In this document: piece after piece, positions 1-9,593 of the stretch
Numbering within the stretch: position 1 is the stretch's first letter
How the letters are laid out: every line of letters starts with the position of its first letter
Source of the DNA: Hordeum vulgare subsp. vulgare
Taxonomy: Eukaryota > Streptophyta > Magnoliopsida > Poales > Poaceae
Direction of reading: 5' to 3'
DNA length: 64,000 nt
Assembly: GCF_904849725.1 (NCBI RefSeq)
Contig: NC_058519.1
Location: 186,423,703 to 186,487,702, forward strand
Notes under the pieces: generated by a model
The model's input: the letters and a program-made list of their open reading frames with translations, nothing else
Told to the model about the DNA's origin: nothing
Databases searched by the model: none
Program-made: the position numbers and the translations under genes

Positions 1-54
1 GCATAGTATCAAGCATAGCATCATCAAGCATAGTATCAAGCATAGCATCATCAG
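1..54. repeat. 27-bp tandem repeat, two copies
   Basis: Two near-identical 27-bp units built on GCATAGTATCAAGCATAGCA; a third may start at 55. The period is a multiple of three and lies inside the minus-strand gag frame, so it adds 9-residue repeats rather than breaking the frame. More copies may lie left of the window. Confidence 0.8.
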
Positions 55-208
55 GCATAGGTGACATATCAAGATTTCTAGCAGGAGGTGATGTCGCAAA
101 CTTACTCATAACTAAAGGTGAATCAAGTGCAGAGCTAGATGGCAGTTCCTTACCTGTCCTCGTAGTTGAGGGCAAGACTTTAGTTCTTGGATCTATCGGA
201 TTCCTCAT
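1..208 (-). CDS. Athila-type gag, N-terminal part (element R), runs off window
   Basis: Read on the minus strand, an ATG at 206-208 opens a frame that stays open for 69 codons to the window edge. It begins MRNPIDPRTK and lies 50 bp downstream of a tRNA-type primer-binding site, the normal place for gag in an Athila-type Ty3/gypsy element. Gag would form the particle that packages the element RNA. The far end of the visible part is a 9-residue repeat (DDAMLDTML type) encoded by the 27-bp DNA repeat at 1-54. The C-terminal part, with the gag core, lies outside the window. Family assignment is from the N-terminal style and the PBS; the start is supported by PBS spacing and the unbroken frame. 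Confidence 0.6.
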   Translation of the reverse strand, partial: MRNPIDPRTKVLPSTTRTGKELPSSSALDSPLVMSKFATSPPARNLDMSPMPDDAMLDTMLDDAMLDTM

Positions 209-258
209 AGTGACCAGCAGACGTAAATCCCAAGTGACTCAGAGAATATAGTTGTGTC

Positions 259-276
259 TCCCTGGCAACGGCGCTA
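259..276 (-). other. Primer-binding site of element R
   Basis: On the minus strand this reads TAGCGCCGTTGCCAGGGA, the Athila-type PBS (TGGCGCCGTTGCCGGGGA) with two G-to-A changes. It fixes the orientation of R: the LTR to its right is the 5' LTR and the internal region runs off the left edge. Confidence 0.75.
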
Positions 277-372
277 GAAAATAGTCTTCATAACCCACAA
301 GTGTAGGTGATCGCAACAGTTTTCGAGGGTAGAGTATTCAACCCAAATTTATTGATTCGACACAAGGGGAAG

Positions 373-1991
373 TGATACGTCTCAAACGTATCTATAATTT
401 TTTATGGTTTCACGCTGTTATCTTGCCTTCTTTATATGTTTTACGTAGCTTTTTATATCTTTTTGGGACTAACTTATTAATTCAGTGCCAAGTGCCAGTT
501 CCTATTTTTTCCGTGTTTTTGACTCTTTTCAGATCTGATTTTGGAACGGAGTCCAAACGGAAGAAAAACTCTGAAATGATTTTTTCCCGAACAGAAGAAG
601 TCCAGGGGGATTTTGGGCCAAGCCAGGTGGGCTCCACGGAGCCCACAAGCCCCCACTCCACCACCAGGGGGGAGGCGGCGGTGGGCAGGCTTGTAGCCTC
701 CCTGGCCGCCCCCTGACCTAGGTCTTTGGCCTATAAATTCCCAAATATTCCGCAAAAAATCAGGGGAGCCTCGAAAATACTTTTCCGACGCCGCAAGCTT
801 TCGTTTCTGCGAGATCTCATCTGGAGACCCTTCCCAGCGCCCTGTCGGAGGGGACTTTGGAGTTGGAGGGCTTCTTCATCATCATCATTGCCCCTCCAAT
901 GACTCGTGAGTAGTTCACTTCAGACCTATGGGTCCGTAGTTAGTAGCTAGATGGCTTCTTCTCTCTCTTAGATCTTCAATACAAAGTTCTCCATGATCTT
1001 CATGGAGATCTATCCGGTGTAATCTTCTTTGGTGGTGTGTTTGTTGAGATCCGATGAATTGTGGACTTGTGATCAGATTATCTATGATATATATTTGAGT
1101 CTTTGCTGATTTCTTATATGCATGATTTGATATCCTTGTAAGTCTCTCCGAGTCTTGGGTTTTGTTTGGCCAACTAGATCTATGATTCTTGCAATGGGAG
1201 ACGTGCTTGGTTTTGGGTTCTGCCATGTGGTGACCTTTCCCAGTGGCAGTAGGGGCAGCAAGGCACACATCAAGCAGTTGCCATCAAGGGTAAAAAGATG
1301 GGGTTTTTATCATTGGTTTGAGATTATCCCTCTACATCATGTCATCTTGCTTAAGGCGTTACTCGGTTCTTATGGACTTAATACACTAGATGCATGCTGG
1401 ATAGCGGTCGACGTGTGGAGTAATAGTAGTAGATGCAGAAAGTATCGGTCTACTTGTTTCGGACGTGATGCCTATAGAAATAATCATTGCATAGATGTCG
1501 TCACGACTCTGCACAGTTCTATCAATTGCTCGACAGTAATTTGTTCACCCACCGTCTACTTGCTTTCATGAGAGAAGCCACTAGTAAACACTATGGCCCC
1601 CGAGTCTATTCACATCCATCATTTACATCTCTGCTTTTACTTTGCTTTGTTACTTTGTTGCTTTCAGTTCTCATTTGGCAAACAATCTATAAGGGATTGA
1701 CAACCCCTTCATAGCGTTGGGTGCAAGCTTTGTGTTTGTGCAGGATCTTGAGATACTCTTCCGTCGGATTGATACCTTGGTTCTCAAACTAAGAGAAATA
1801 CTTGTCGTCGCTGTGCTACATCACCCTTTCCGCTTCGAGGGAACACCAACGCAAGGCTCCAAGGCCACGGGGGAAATCCTTTGCATACTTGCCTAGGAAG
1901 TCCCTTAAGGCGTAGCCGTAGCTGAAGGATTCCTGGTGCCGTCGACACAACTATTTCGGGTGCCATTGCAAGGGATACACAGCAAACATCA
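373..1991 (+). repeat. 5' LTR of element A
   Basis: TG at 373, CA at 1990-1991. A TATA-like TATAAAT lies at 732-738, giving a U3 of roughly 0.4 kb. The last 65 bp contain two decayed PBS-like stretches (near 1931 and 1953) upstream of the true PBS at 2002. Confidence 0.88.
732..738 (+). promoter_or_regulatory. TATA box of A 5' LTR
   Basis: TATAAAT inside GGCCTATAAATTCCC. The same context occurs at 6017-6023 in the 3' LTR and, as CGCCTATATATTCCC, in the related LTRs at 13498, 16005 and 22370. The shared position after a GC-rich block supports it as the core promoter of the family. Confidence 0.6.
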
Positions 1992-2001
1992 CAAGTATTT
2001 C

Positions 2002-2019
2002 TGGCGCCGTTGCCGGGGA
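2002..2019 (+). other. Primer-binding site of element A
   Basis: TGGCGCCGTTGCCGGGGA, 10 bp past the LTR end; the standard Athila-group PBS with no mismatch, so priming should have been possible. Confidence 0.88.
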
Positions 2020-2233
2020 GGAGAAATCAAGATCTATCCAAGTAGGTCTCACAAACTCTTCTCTTGCATTTACTTTTGTTGCCAGTTGCGTCTCGTTTTC
2101 CTCTCCCCCACTTCACATTTTCCGTTTTTATTCTCCTTTCGCCTTCACCCTTTTCTCTCGCTTGCTTTCTGTTCGCTTGTGTGCCATATGCCCTCAATAT
2201 GCTTGCATCTTCGTTTGCTGAAAATCTAGTGAT

Positions 2234-2941
2234 ATGGATCCTCATCCACTTGATAGTCTCTTTAAGAGACCCACTCGTGTGGAACAAATTGCTATTGAGT
2301 TGAGGGCAATTGACTATTTCTTTGGAGTTTTGCGTAAGATGCGTGAATCTGAAAATTGTGAGGAAGAAATTCATGAAGTGATTCACGAGGGCTCCTTGGA
2401 TGAAAAGCATGATTGCAATGGTTTCACTATAAATTCTATTAGTGACAATCATGCTAAGAATATGCAAAACCCTAAGCTTGGGGATCCTAGTTTTGCTATA
2501 ACCTCTACTTGTTGCAAAGATCATGATTGGGGTGATGATTTTTCTTTTGATCTTGAAAATTTGTTCAAGCCTCAAGATGAACATGGTATTTGCAATATTA
2601 TTGAAAGTGGGTTTGGAGAAGTCATGACTTTAGATGATAATCCCACTATTTTTGAAGAGCGTCAACTTTGCATGCATGTGGATCATGAAAATAATATCCT
2701 ATGGAATAGCTATATTGTTGAATTTGAATATGATCCCACATGTAATTGCTATGAGATAGGAAAATATTTTGGTAGAAACTTTCATGTTGCCAAATCACCT
2801 CTCGTGATGTTGAGATTGCTATTGTCTCTTTCTTCTTCCGTGCATATGGCAACTATTGGTTGTCTTGACAATTTGTTTTCCTATAAAATGCCTATGCATA
2901 GGAAGTATGTTAGACTTAGATGTGATTTTCACATGCTTTAG
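2234..2941 (+). CDS. 235-aa protein of unknown function in non-autonomous element A
   Basis: ATG at 2234 opens a frame of 235 codons ending at TAG 2939-2941. It sits where gag-pro begins in element Z, after a similar pyrimidine-rich leader. The protein starts MDPHPLDSLFKRPTRVEQ, has an acidic middle (DDFSFDLENLFKPQDEHGIC), two His/Cys-containing stretches (LCMHVDHE; CNCYEIGKYFGRNFH) and a hydrophobic serine-rich C-terminal segment (MLRLLLSLSSSVHMATIGC). I see no gag core, zinc knuckle, aspartic protease or RT motif and cannot assign a family. Codons 81-84 overlap a copy of the polypurine-tract motif AAGCTTGGGGAT (2474-2485). The frame is unbroken although the LTRs have diverged. It could be an accessory ORF, a captured fragment, or an ORF open by chance. 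Confidence 0.5.
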   Translation: MDPHPLDSLFKRPTRVEQIAIELRAIDYFFGVLRKMRESENCEEEIHEVIHEGSLDEKHDCNGFTINSISDNHAKNMQNPKLGDPSFAITSTCCKDHDWGDDFSFDLENLFKPQDEHGICNIIESGFGEVMTLDDNPTIFEERQLCMHVDHENNILWNSYIVEFEYDPTCNCYEIGKYFGRNFHVAKSPLVMLRLLLSLSSSVHMATIGCLDNLFSYKMPMHRKYVRLRCDFHML

Positions 2942-5658
2942 GATGATCTCGTTGTGCTTCAATTCTTGTCTTTTGTGAAGAGCATCATTTAATGCCTAGC
3001 TAAGGGCGTTAAACGATAGCGCTTGTTGGAAGGCAACCCAATGAATAAATTTTTCTTTTCTTTTTGCTTTCTGTTTTGTGTTTTCCACACTTTCATATTT
3101 CTGTTATGATTGTGTTTTTTGTGTTTCTTTTTGCGTTTGTGCCAAGCAAAACCGTTATGATTAGTCTTGGGGATGATCATTTGGTCATGCTAGAAAAGAC
3201 AGAAACTTTCTGCTCATGAAAAGAATTTTCATTTTTTTCTGTAAGTGCTTTTGAGTTGATTATTTTTGCTGCTGATTGCTACGCAAATTATTCAGACTGT
3301 CGTAATTTTTCAGAAGTTTTGAAGTAACAGAGGTATACCAAACATACAGATTGCTACCGACTGGTCTGCTGTTAACAGATTTTGTTTTTGTTGTGTTGGT
3401 TGCTTATTTTGATGAAACTATGGATAGTATCGGGGGGTATTAGCCATGGAAGATTGAAAATACAGTAACCCAACATCAGCACAAGTAGAATTTAAGTTTG
3501 CTATAGTACCTAAGGAAGTGGTGGTTTGCTTTCTCATACTAATGTTATCACGAGTTTCTGTTTAAGTTTCGTGTTGTGAAGTTTTCATGTTTTGGGTGAA
3601 GTTCTTATGGACAAAGAGATAAAGAGTGGAAAGAGGTCAAGCTTAGGGATTCCCAAGGCACCCCAAGAGATTCAAGGATGCCGTAAAAGCCTAAGCTTGG
3701 GGATGCCCCGGGAAGGCATCCCATCTCTCGTCTTCAATCCATCGGTAACGTTACTTGGGGCTATATTTTTATTCACCACATGTTATGTGTTTTTGCTTGG
3801 AGCGGCTTGTATCGTAGGATTCTTTTTTTTGTTGTGTCACAATCATCCTTGTTGCACACCTTGAGAGAGAGACATGCACTCACCTTGATTTTGTCGAGCT
3901 TCACTTATATCTTTTGGTAGACAATTCAGCTCACATGTGCTTCACTTATATCTTTTGAGCTAGATACTTTTGCTCTATGTGCTTCACTTATATCTTTTAG
4001 AGCGCAGTGGTGCGTGGTTTGGTAGTTGATCTATGCTTTGAAAGTAGTCTCAAAAGGGTTAGTTATCCAAAGGGATACGAAAACTTCCACCTTCATGTGC
4101 ATTGAATAGTTAGAGAAGTTTGATTCATCTCAATTAGTTTTGAGTTGTGGTTATGGTAATATTGAAGTCATGCTAGTAAGGTGTTGTGGATCTAGAAATA
4201 CTTGTGTTGAAGTTAGTGATTCCCGTAGCATGCGCGTATTGTGAACCGCTATGTGATGAAATCTGAGCATGATTAGTCTATTGATTGTCATCCTTTGCGT
4301 GGCGGTCGGGATCGCACGATGGTTTATACCTACCAACCATTCCCCTAGGAGTATGCGTTGAATGCTTTGTTTCGATTACTAATAAAACTTTTGCAACAAG
4401 TATATGAGTTCTTCATGACTAATGTTGAGTCCATGGTTTAGATGCACTTTCACCTTCCACCATCACTATCTTCTTAGTGCCGTGCAACTTTCGCCGGTGC
4501 ACAAAACCCACCATTAGCCTTCCTCAAAACAGCCACCATACCTACCTACTATGGCTTTTTCAAAGTCATTCCAAGATATATTGCCATGCAACTACCACCA
4601 TGATATGTGCCACCACGTCTACATTGCCTTTGCATGACCGTAAGATAGCTAGCATGATGTTTCCATTGATGTCTATGCCATGCTAGATCATTGCCACGGT
4701 ACACAACCGAAGGCATTCCATATAGAGTCATAGTTGCTCTAAGTTTTGAGTTGAAAGTGTGATGATCATCATTATTGGAGCATTGTCTCATGTGAGTAAA
4801 TAAAAGAGGCCAAACAAGCCCATAAAAAAACAGGCCAAAGAGCCCACCAAAATAAGAAAATAAAAAATGAGAGAAAAAGAGAGAAGGAACAATGCTACCA
4901 CTTTTTCCACACTTGTGCATTTTGAGCACCATGATCTTCATGATTGAGAGTCTCTCATTTTGTCACCACCGTATAGCTAGTGGGAAATTCTCATTATATA
5001 ACTTGGCTTGTCCAATGATAGGCTTCCTCAAAATTGCCTTAGGTCTTTGTGAGCAAGCAAGTTGGATGCACACCCACTAGTTTTCTTTAAGAGCTTTGAC
5101 ATACTTGTAGCTCTAGTGCATCATTTGTATGGCAATCCCTACTCATTCACATTGATATCTATTCATGAGCATCTCCACAGCTCATTGATATGCCTAGTTA
5201 ATGTGACTATCTTCTCCTTTTTGTCTTGCAACCCCCACCACATTCCACACCATCTATAGTGCTATAACCATGGCTCACGCTCATGTATTGCGTGAGAGTT
5301 GAAAATGTTTGAGAAAGTAAAGGTGTGAAACAATTACTTGGCCAATACCGGGGTTGTGCATGATTTAAATTCGTTGTGCAATGACGATAGAGCATGGCCA
5401 GACTATATGCTTTCGTAGGGATAACTTTCTTTTGGCCTTGTTATTTTGAAAGTTCATGATTACTTTGCTAGTTTGCTTGAATTATTATTGTTTCCACATC
5501 AGTAGCAAACTATTGTTTTGAATATAATGGATCTGAACATTCACGTCATGTAAGAGGAATTACAAAGGACACCTATGCTAGGTAGCATGAAAGCATCAAA
5601 AATTCATTCTTATCACTTCCCTACTCGAGGACGAGCAGGAGTTAAGCTTGGGGATGCT
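2942..5658 (+). other. Non-coding tail of element A with conserved blocks and PPT
   Basis: No convincing gene. It holds the conserved block TGCCTAGCTAAGGGCGTTAA followed by GCGCTTGTTGGAAGGCAACC (about 2991-3041). Two polypurine-tract-like motifs follow at 3639-3650 (one change) and 3693-3704. A purine-rich stretch lies at 4800-4890, and the true polypurine tract AAGCTTGGGGATGC at 5644-5657 directly abuts the 3' LTR. The same order is found in X, Y and Z. Confidence 0.75.
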
Positions 5659-7262
5659 TGATACGTCTCAAATGTATCTATAATTTTTGATGGTTTCACG
5701 CAGTTATCTTGCCTTTTTTGTATGTTTTATGTACCTTTTTCTATCTTTTTGGGACTAACTTATTAATTCAGTGCCAAGTGACAGTTCCTGTTTTTCCGTG
5801 TTTTTGACTCTTTTCACATCTGATTTTGGAACGGAGTCCAAACGGAAGAAAAACCCCGAAATTATTTCTTCCCGAACGGAAGAAGTCTAGGGGGCTTTTG
5901 TGCCAAGCCAGGTGGGCTCCAGGGAGCCCGCAAGCCCCCACTCCGCCACCAGGGGGGAGGCGGCAGTGGGCAGGCTTGTGGCCTCCCTGGCCGCCCCCTG
6001 ACCAAGGTCTTTGGCCTATAAATTCCCAAATATTCCGCAAAAAATCAGGGGAGCCTCGAAAATACTTTTCCGCCGCCGCAAGCTTCTGTTTCCGCGAGAT
6101 CTCATCTGGAGACCCTTCCCGGCGCCCTGCCGGAGGGGACTTTGGAGTTGGAGGGCTTATTCATCATCATCATCGCCCCTCCAATGACTTGTGAGTAGTT
6201 CACTTCAGACCTACGGGTCCGTAGTTAGTAGCTAGATAGCTTCTTCTCTCTCTTGGATCTTCAATACAAAGTTCTCCATGATCTTCATGGAGATCTATCC
6301 GATGTAATCTTCTTTGGCGGTGTGTTTGTCGAGATCCGATGAATTGTGGAGTTGTGATCAGATTGTCTATGATATATATTTGAGTCTTTGTTGATTTCTT
6401 ATATGCATGATTTGATATCCTTGTAAGTTTCTCCAGTCTTGGGTTTTGTTTGGCCAACTAGATCTATGATTCTTGCAATTGGGAGAAGTGCTTGGTTTTG
6501 GGTTCTGCCATGTGGTGACCTTTCCCAATGACAGTAGGGGCAGCAAGGCACACATCAAGCAGTTGCCATCAAGGGTAAAAATATGGGGTTTTTATCATTG
6601 GTTTGAGATTATCCCTCTACATCATGTCATCTTGCTTAAGGCGTTACTCTGTTCTTATGGACTTAATACACTAGATGCATGCTGGATAGCGGTCGATGTG
6701 TGGAGTAATAGTAGTAGATGCAGAAAGTATCGGTCTACTTGTTTCGGACGTGATGCCTATAGAAATAATCATTGCATAGGTGTCGTCACGACTCTGCACA
6801 GTTCTATCAATTGCTTCACCCAGAGTCTACTTGCTTTCATGAGAGAAACCACTAGTAAACACTACGGCCCCCGAGTCTATTCACATCCATCGTTTACATC
6901 TCCGCTTTTACTTTGCTTTGTTACTTTGTTGCTTTTAGTTCTCACTTGGCAAACAATCTATAAGGGATTAACAACCCCTTCATAGCGTTGGGTGCAAGCT
7001 TTGTGTTTGTGCAGGATCTTGAGATACTCTTCCACCGGATTGATACCTTGGTTATCAAACTGAGGGAAATACTTGCCATTGTTGTGCTACATCACCATTT
7101 CTGCTTCGAGGGAACACCAACGCAAGGCTCCAAGGCCACGGGGGAAATCCTTTGCATACTTGCCTAGGAAGTCCCTTAAGGCGTAGCCGTAGCTGAAGGA
7201 TTCCTGGTGCCGTCGGCACAACTATTTCTGGCGCCATTGCAAGGGATACCCAGCAAACTTCA
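5659..7262 (+). repeat. 3' LTR of element A
   Basis: Starts TGATACGTCTC at 5659 right after the polypurine tract and ends TTCA at 7262 just before target copy GGAAG. TATA box at 6017-6023. Differs from the 5' LTR by scattered substitutions and a few indels. Confidence 0.88.
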
Positions 7263-7496
7263 GGAAGCGAAAGAATATTCTCAAGTATTAGCAGCTGAGT
7301 TTGTCAACTTCAACCACACGTGACAGATTAGTGTCTGCAAGCAAAGTATCAGTAGCAAAGTGGTATGATAGCAACGGTGCCAGAAAATGATCTGTTCACG
7401 GCAGACTATTCCTAACTTGTTGTATCAATGGCGCTAGTAAATAGCACGTTGAGGAGGGACTATTCTTCCCCAACAACTGCTCCAGAAAAGTCTTGC

Positions 7497-7655
7497 AACA
7501 GGTAACAGCAAAGTAGCAAGTAACCGCAGTAGTGATAGCAGCAGCAAGTAACAGCAGTAGTGACAACAGTAGCAAGGAACAGCAGTAGTGACAGCAACAG
7601 CAGAGTAACAACAGTAGCAACAATTGTAGCGACAAAGTAACATAGCAAGGACCAG
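7497..7655. repeat. Imperfect CAG/AGTAGC-rich tandem repeat in R LTR
   Basis: Units of roughly 25 bp built from AGTAGCAAGTAACAGCAGTAG repeat about six times with point changes. They lie inside the outer part of the R LTR. The long antisense leucine/cysteine-rich frames over this stretch are a by-product of the triplet repeat. Confidence 0.7.
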
Positions 7656-8788
7656 TAGTAAAAGACTCGTAGGCAGTGGATCGGTAATGGATGAGTATGC
7701 CGGATGTGATTCATCATGTAACAGCTCTAACGTGGAGAGATATGTAACTAGCTCTCGTTTGTCAATCTAATGTAGGCATGTATTCTGTATGTAGTCATAC
7801 GTGCTTAGGGAAAAGAACTTGCATGACATCTATTGTCCATCCCTCCCGTGGCAGCGGGGTCCTAATGGAAACTACGGGATATTAAGGTTCTCCTTTTAAT
7901 AAAGAACAGGACCAACGCATTAACACTTGGTGAATACATGAAGTCCTCATACTATGGTCATCTCCGGGAGTGGTTCCGGCTATTGTCACCACGGGGTTGC
8001 CAGGTCATAACACATAGTAGGTGACTACAACTTGCAAGATAGGATCTAAAACACACATATATTGGCGACAACATAATAGGTTCAGATCTGAAATCATGGC
8101 ACTAGGGACCTAGTGACAAGCATTAAGCATGGCAAAGTAGTAGCAACATCAATCTCAGAACATAGTGGATACTAGGGATCAATCTCCATCAAAACTAACT
8201 CAATTACATGATAGATCTCATCCAACTCATCATCGTCCAGCAAGCATACGATGAGATTACTCATGAACGATGAAGAGCATCATGGAATTGGCGATGGAGG
8301 AAGGCTGATGATGACGATGGTGACGATCTCCCCTCTTCGGAGCCCAAAACGTACTCCAGATCTGCCCTCCACATGAAGAACAGGGGGTGGCAGCGCCTCT
8401 ATATCGTAAAACGCGATGATTCCTTCTCCCTGATTTTTTTCCGGGCGAGACAGAATAAATAGAGCTGAGTTTGGAGGTGGTCGTGCTCTGTGGGCCCCCA
8501 CAAGCCCTTATGGCACGGCCAGGGGGGTGGTCTCGGCCCCTGGGCTTGTGGCCCACTGGCACACCCCCTCCGGTGGATCTTTGTGCAGGTATTTTTCATT
8601 AATTCCAGAAAAATTCTCCATAAATTTTCAGTACATTCTGAGAACTTTTATTTCTGCACAAAAACAACACCATGGCAATTCTGCTGAAAAAAGCATTATT
8701 CAGGGTTAGTTCCATTCAAATCATGCAAATTAGAGTCCAAAACAAGGGCAAAAGAGTTCAGAAAAGTAGATACGACGGAGGCGTATCA

Positions 8789-9593
8789 ACTACCACTGCT
8801 ACTATACAAGTTGTTGAGGATCTCAAAACTTTTAGCACCCATCGCACTCCTAGTCCCAATGGACCTATTAATGGTGATGCTAATACCTCTACTATAGGAC
8901 AAGAAGGTCCTTTGAATTTAGATACTACCAAAAGAATGAGCTTAGATGACATTACTACCACTTTAATTAATGGTAGTAATATTGATTTTGACAACTGTAG
9001 TCTCTCCGAAGTTATCACCTTTTTGCAAAGAATGGCTAAAGACCCCCACACTAGTCTTCACCGAGCATATTACCAATGCTCTTATCAAAGCTAGGGAGGA
9101 TAAGCTCAAGCTAGAGACTTCTGTTCCTATAAAACTAGAAGATGGTTGGGATCCTATGGTCAAAATTCAATTGAATAATATCTCTTGCTTTGCATTGTGT
9201 GATGTTGGAGCTAGTGCTTCCATTATGCCCAAAAGAATGTATGATATGCTTAATTGGAAACCTTTTGATCCATGTTCTATTGGTGTCCGTCTCGTTGATT
9301 CTTCCATAAAGAAACCTTTAGGGAGAATTGATGATGTTCTTATTATTGTCAATGATAATTATGTGCCTGTTGATTTTCTTATTATGGACATTGAATGTGA
9401 TCCTTCATGTCCAATTATTTTGGGATGTACTTTTCTCCGCACCGTTGGTGCTATCATTAACATGAAAGATGGAATTATTAAATTCCAATTTCCTCTTAAA
9501 AAGGGAATGGAACACTTCCCTAGAAAGAAGATTAAGTTACCTTATGAGTCTGTTACTCGGGCAAGTTATTTTTTTGGAGTTGATAACACTTGA
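8789..9593 (+). pseudogene. Athila-type gag-pro, 3' part with protease (element X)
   Basis: Two frames meet here: 8789-9055 (frame of 8789) and about 9057-9593 (frame of 8970). The join falls in the linker before the protease, where one extra base near 9056 is the simplest explanation. Downstream is a retropepsin-like domain: CDVGASASIMP with the catalytic aspartate codon at 9201-9203, then RLVDSSIKKPLGRIDDVL, VPVDFLIMDIECDPSCPIIL and a C-terminal FRKKIKLPYES-type end. Athila proteases use D-L/V-G-A-S instead of the textbook D-T/S-G-A. In the family the enzyme cleaves the gag polyprotein. The GRPF motif seen in Z reads GCTF here. Gag N-terminal parts are cut off by element R. Confidence 0.75.

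Larger units (their letters stand above)
373..7262 (+). mobile_element. Complete Sabrina-like non-autonomous LTR retrotransposon (A)
   Basis: Two LTRs of about 1.6 kb in direct orientation (373-1991 and 5659-7262) begin TGATACGTCTC and end CA. They are flanked by a 5-bp duplication GGAAG at 368-372 and 7263-7267, and the surrounding R LTR resumes exactly after the second copy. An Athila-type PBS follows the first LTR and a polypurine tract precedes the second. Between them is one 235-codon ORF and a non-coding tail; gag, protease, RT, RNase H and integrase are absent. LTR start, leader and tail resemble those of element Z, so A looks like a relative of Z in which gag-pro has been replaced. 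The two LTRs differ at scattered sites, so the insertion is not recent. Confidence 0.9.
289..8788 (-). mobile_element. 5' LTR of Athila-type element R, split by element A
   Basis: On the minus strand the LTR starts TGATACGCCTCCGTCG at 8788 and ends next to the PBS near 289, where the expected CA end reads TG. Removing element A and one 5-bp target copy (373-7267) leaves about 1.6 kb. The outer part (7268-8788) carries the known features of this abundant Triticeae LTR: a CAG-rich stretch, a TATA-like site on the minus strand near 8454-8461, and a GC-rich leader. The LTR start abuts the gag-pro of element X at 8789, so R inserted into X. The rest of R lies left of the window, so its 5-bp target duplication (ACTAC at 8789-8793 on this side) cannot be checked. 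Confidence 0.8.

Noticed and set aside
1..60. CRISPR-like direct repeats
   Set aside because: Adjacent 27-bp units without unique spacers in a plant gag; a coding tandem repeat.
3592..3864. 90-codon frame and its counterparts at 20235 and 25588
   Set aside because: Similar frames recur in three tails, but the shared part is the PPT-like motif and the rest is not kept in frame; more likely non-coding.
7396..7717. Leu/Cys-rich minus-strand frames
   Set aside because: Generated by the CAG/AGTAGC repeat in the R LTR; no start context or domain.
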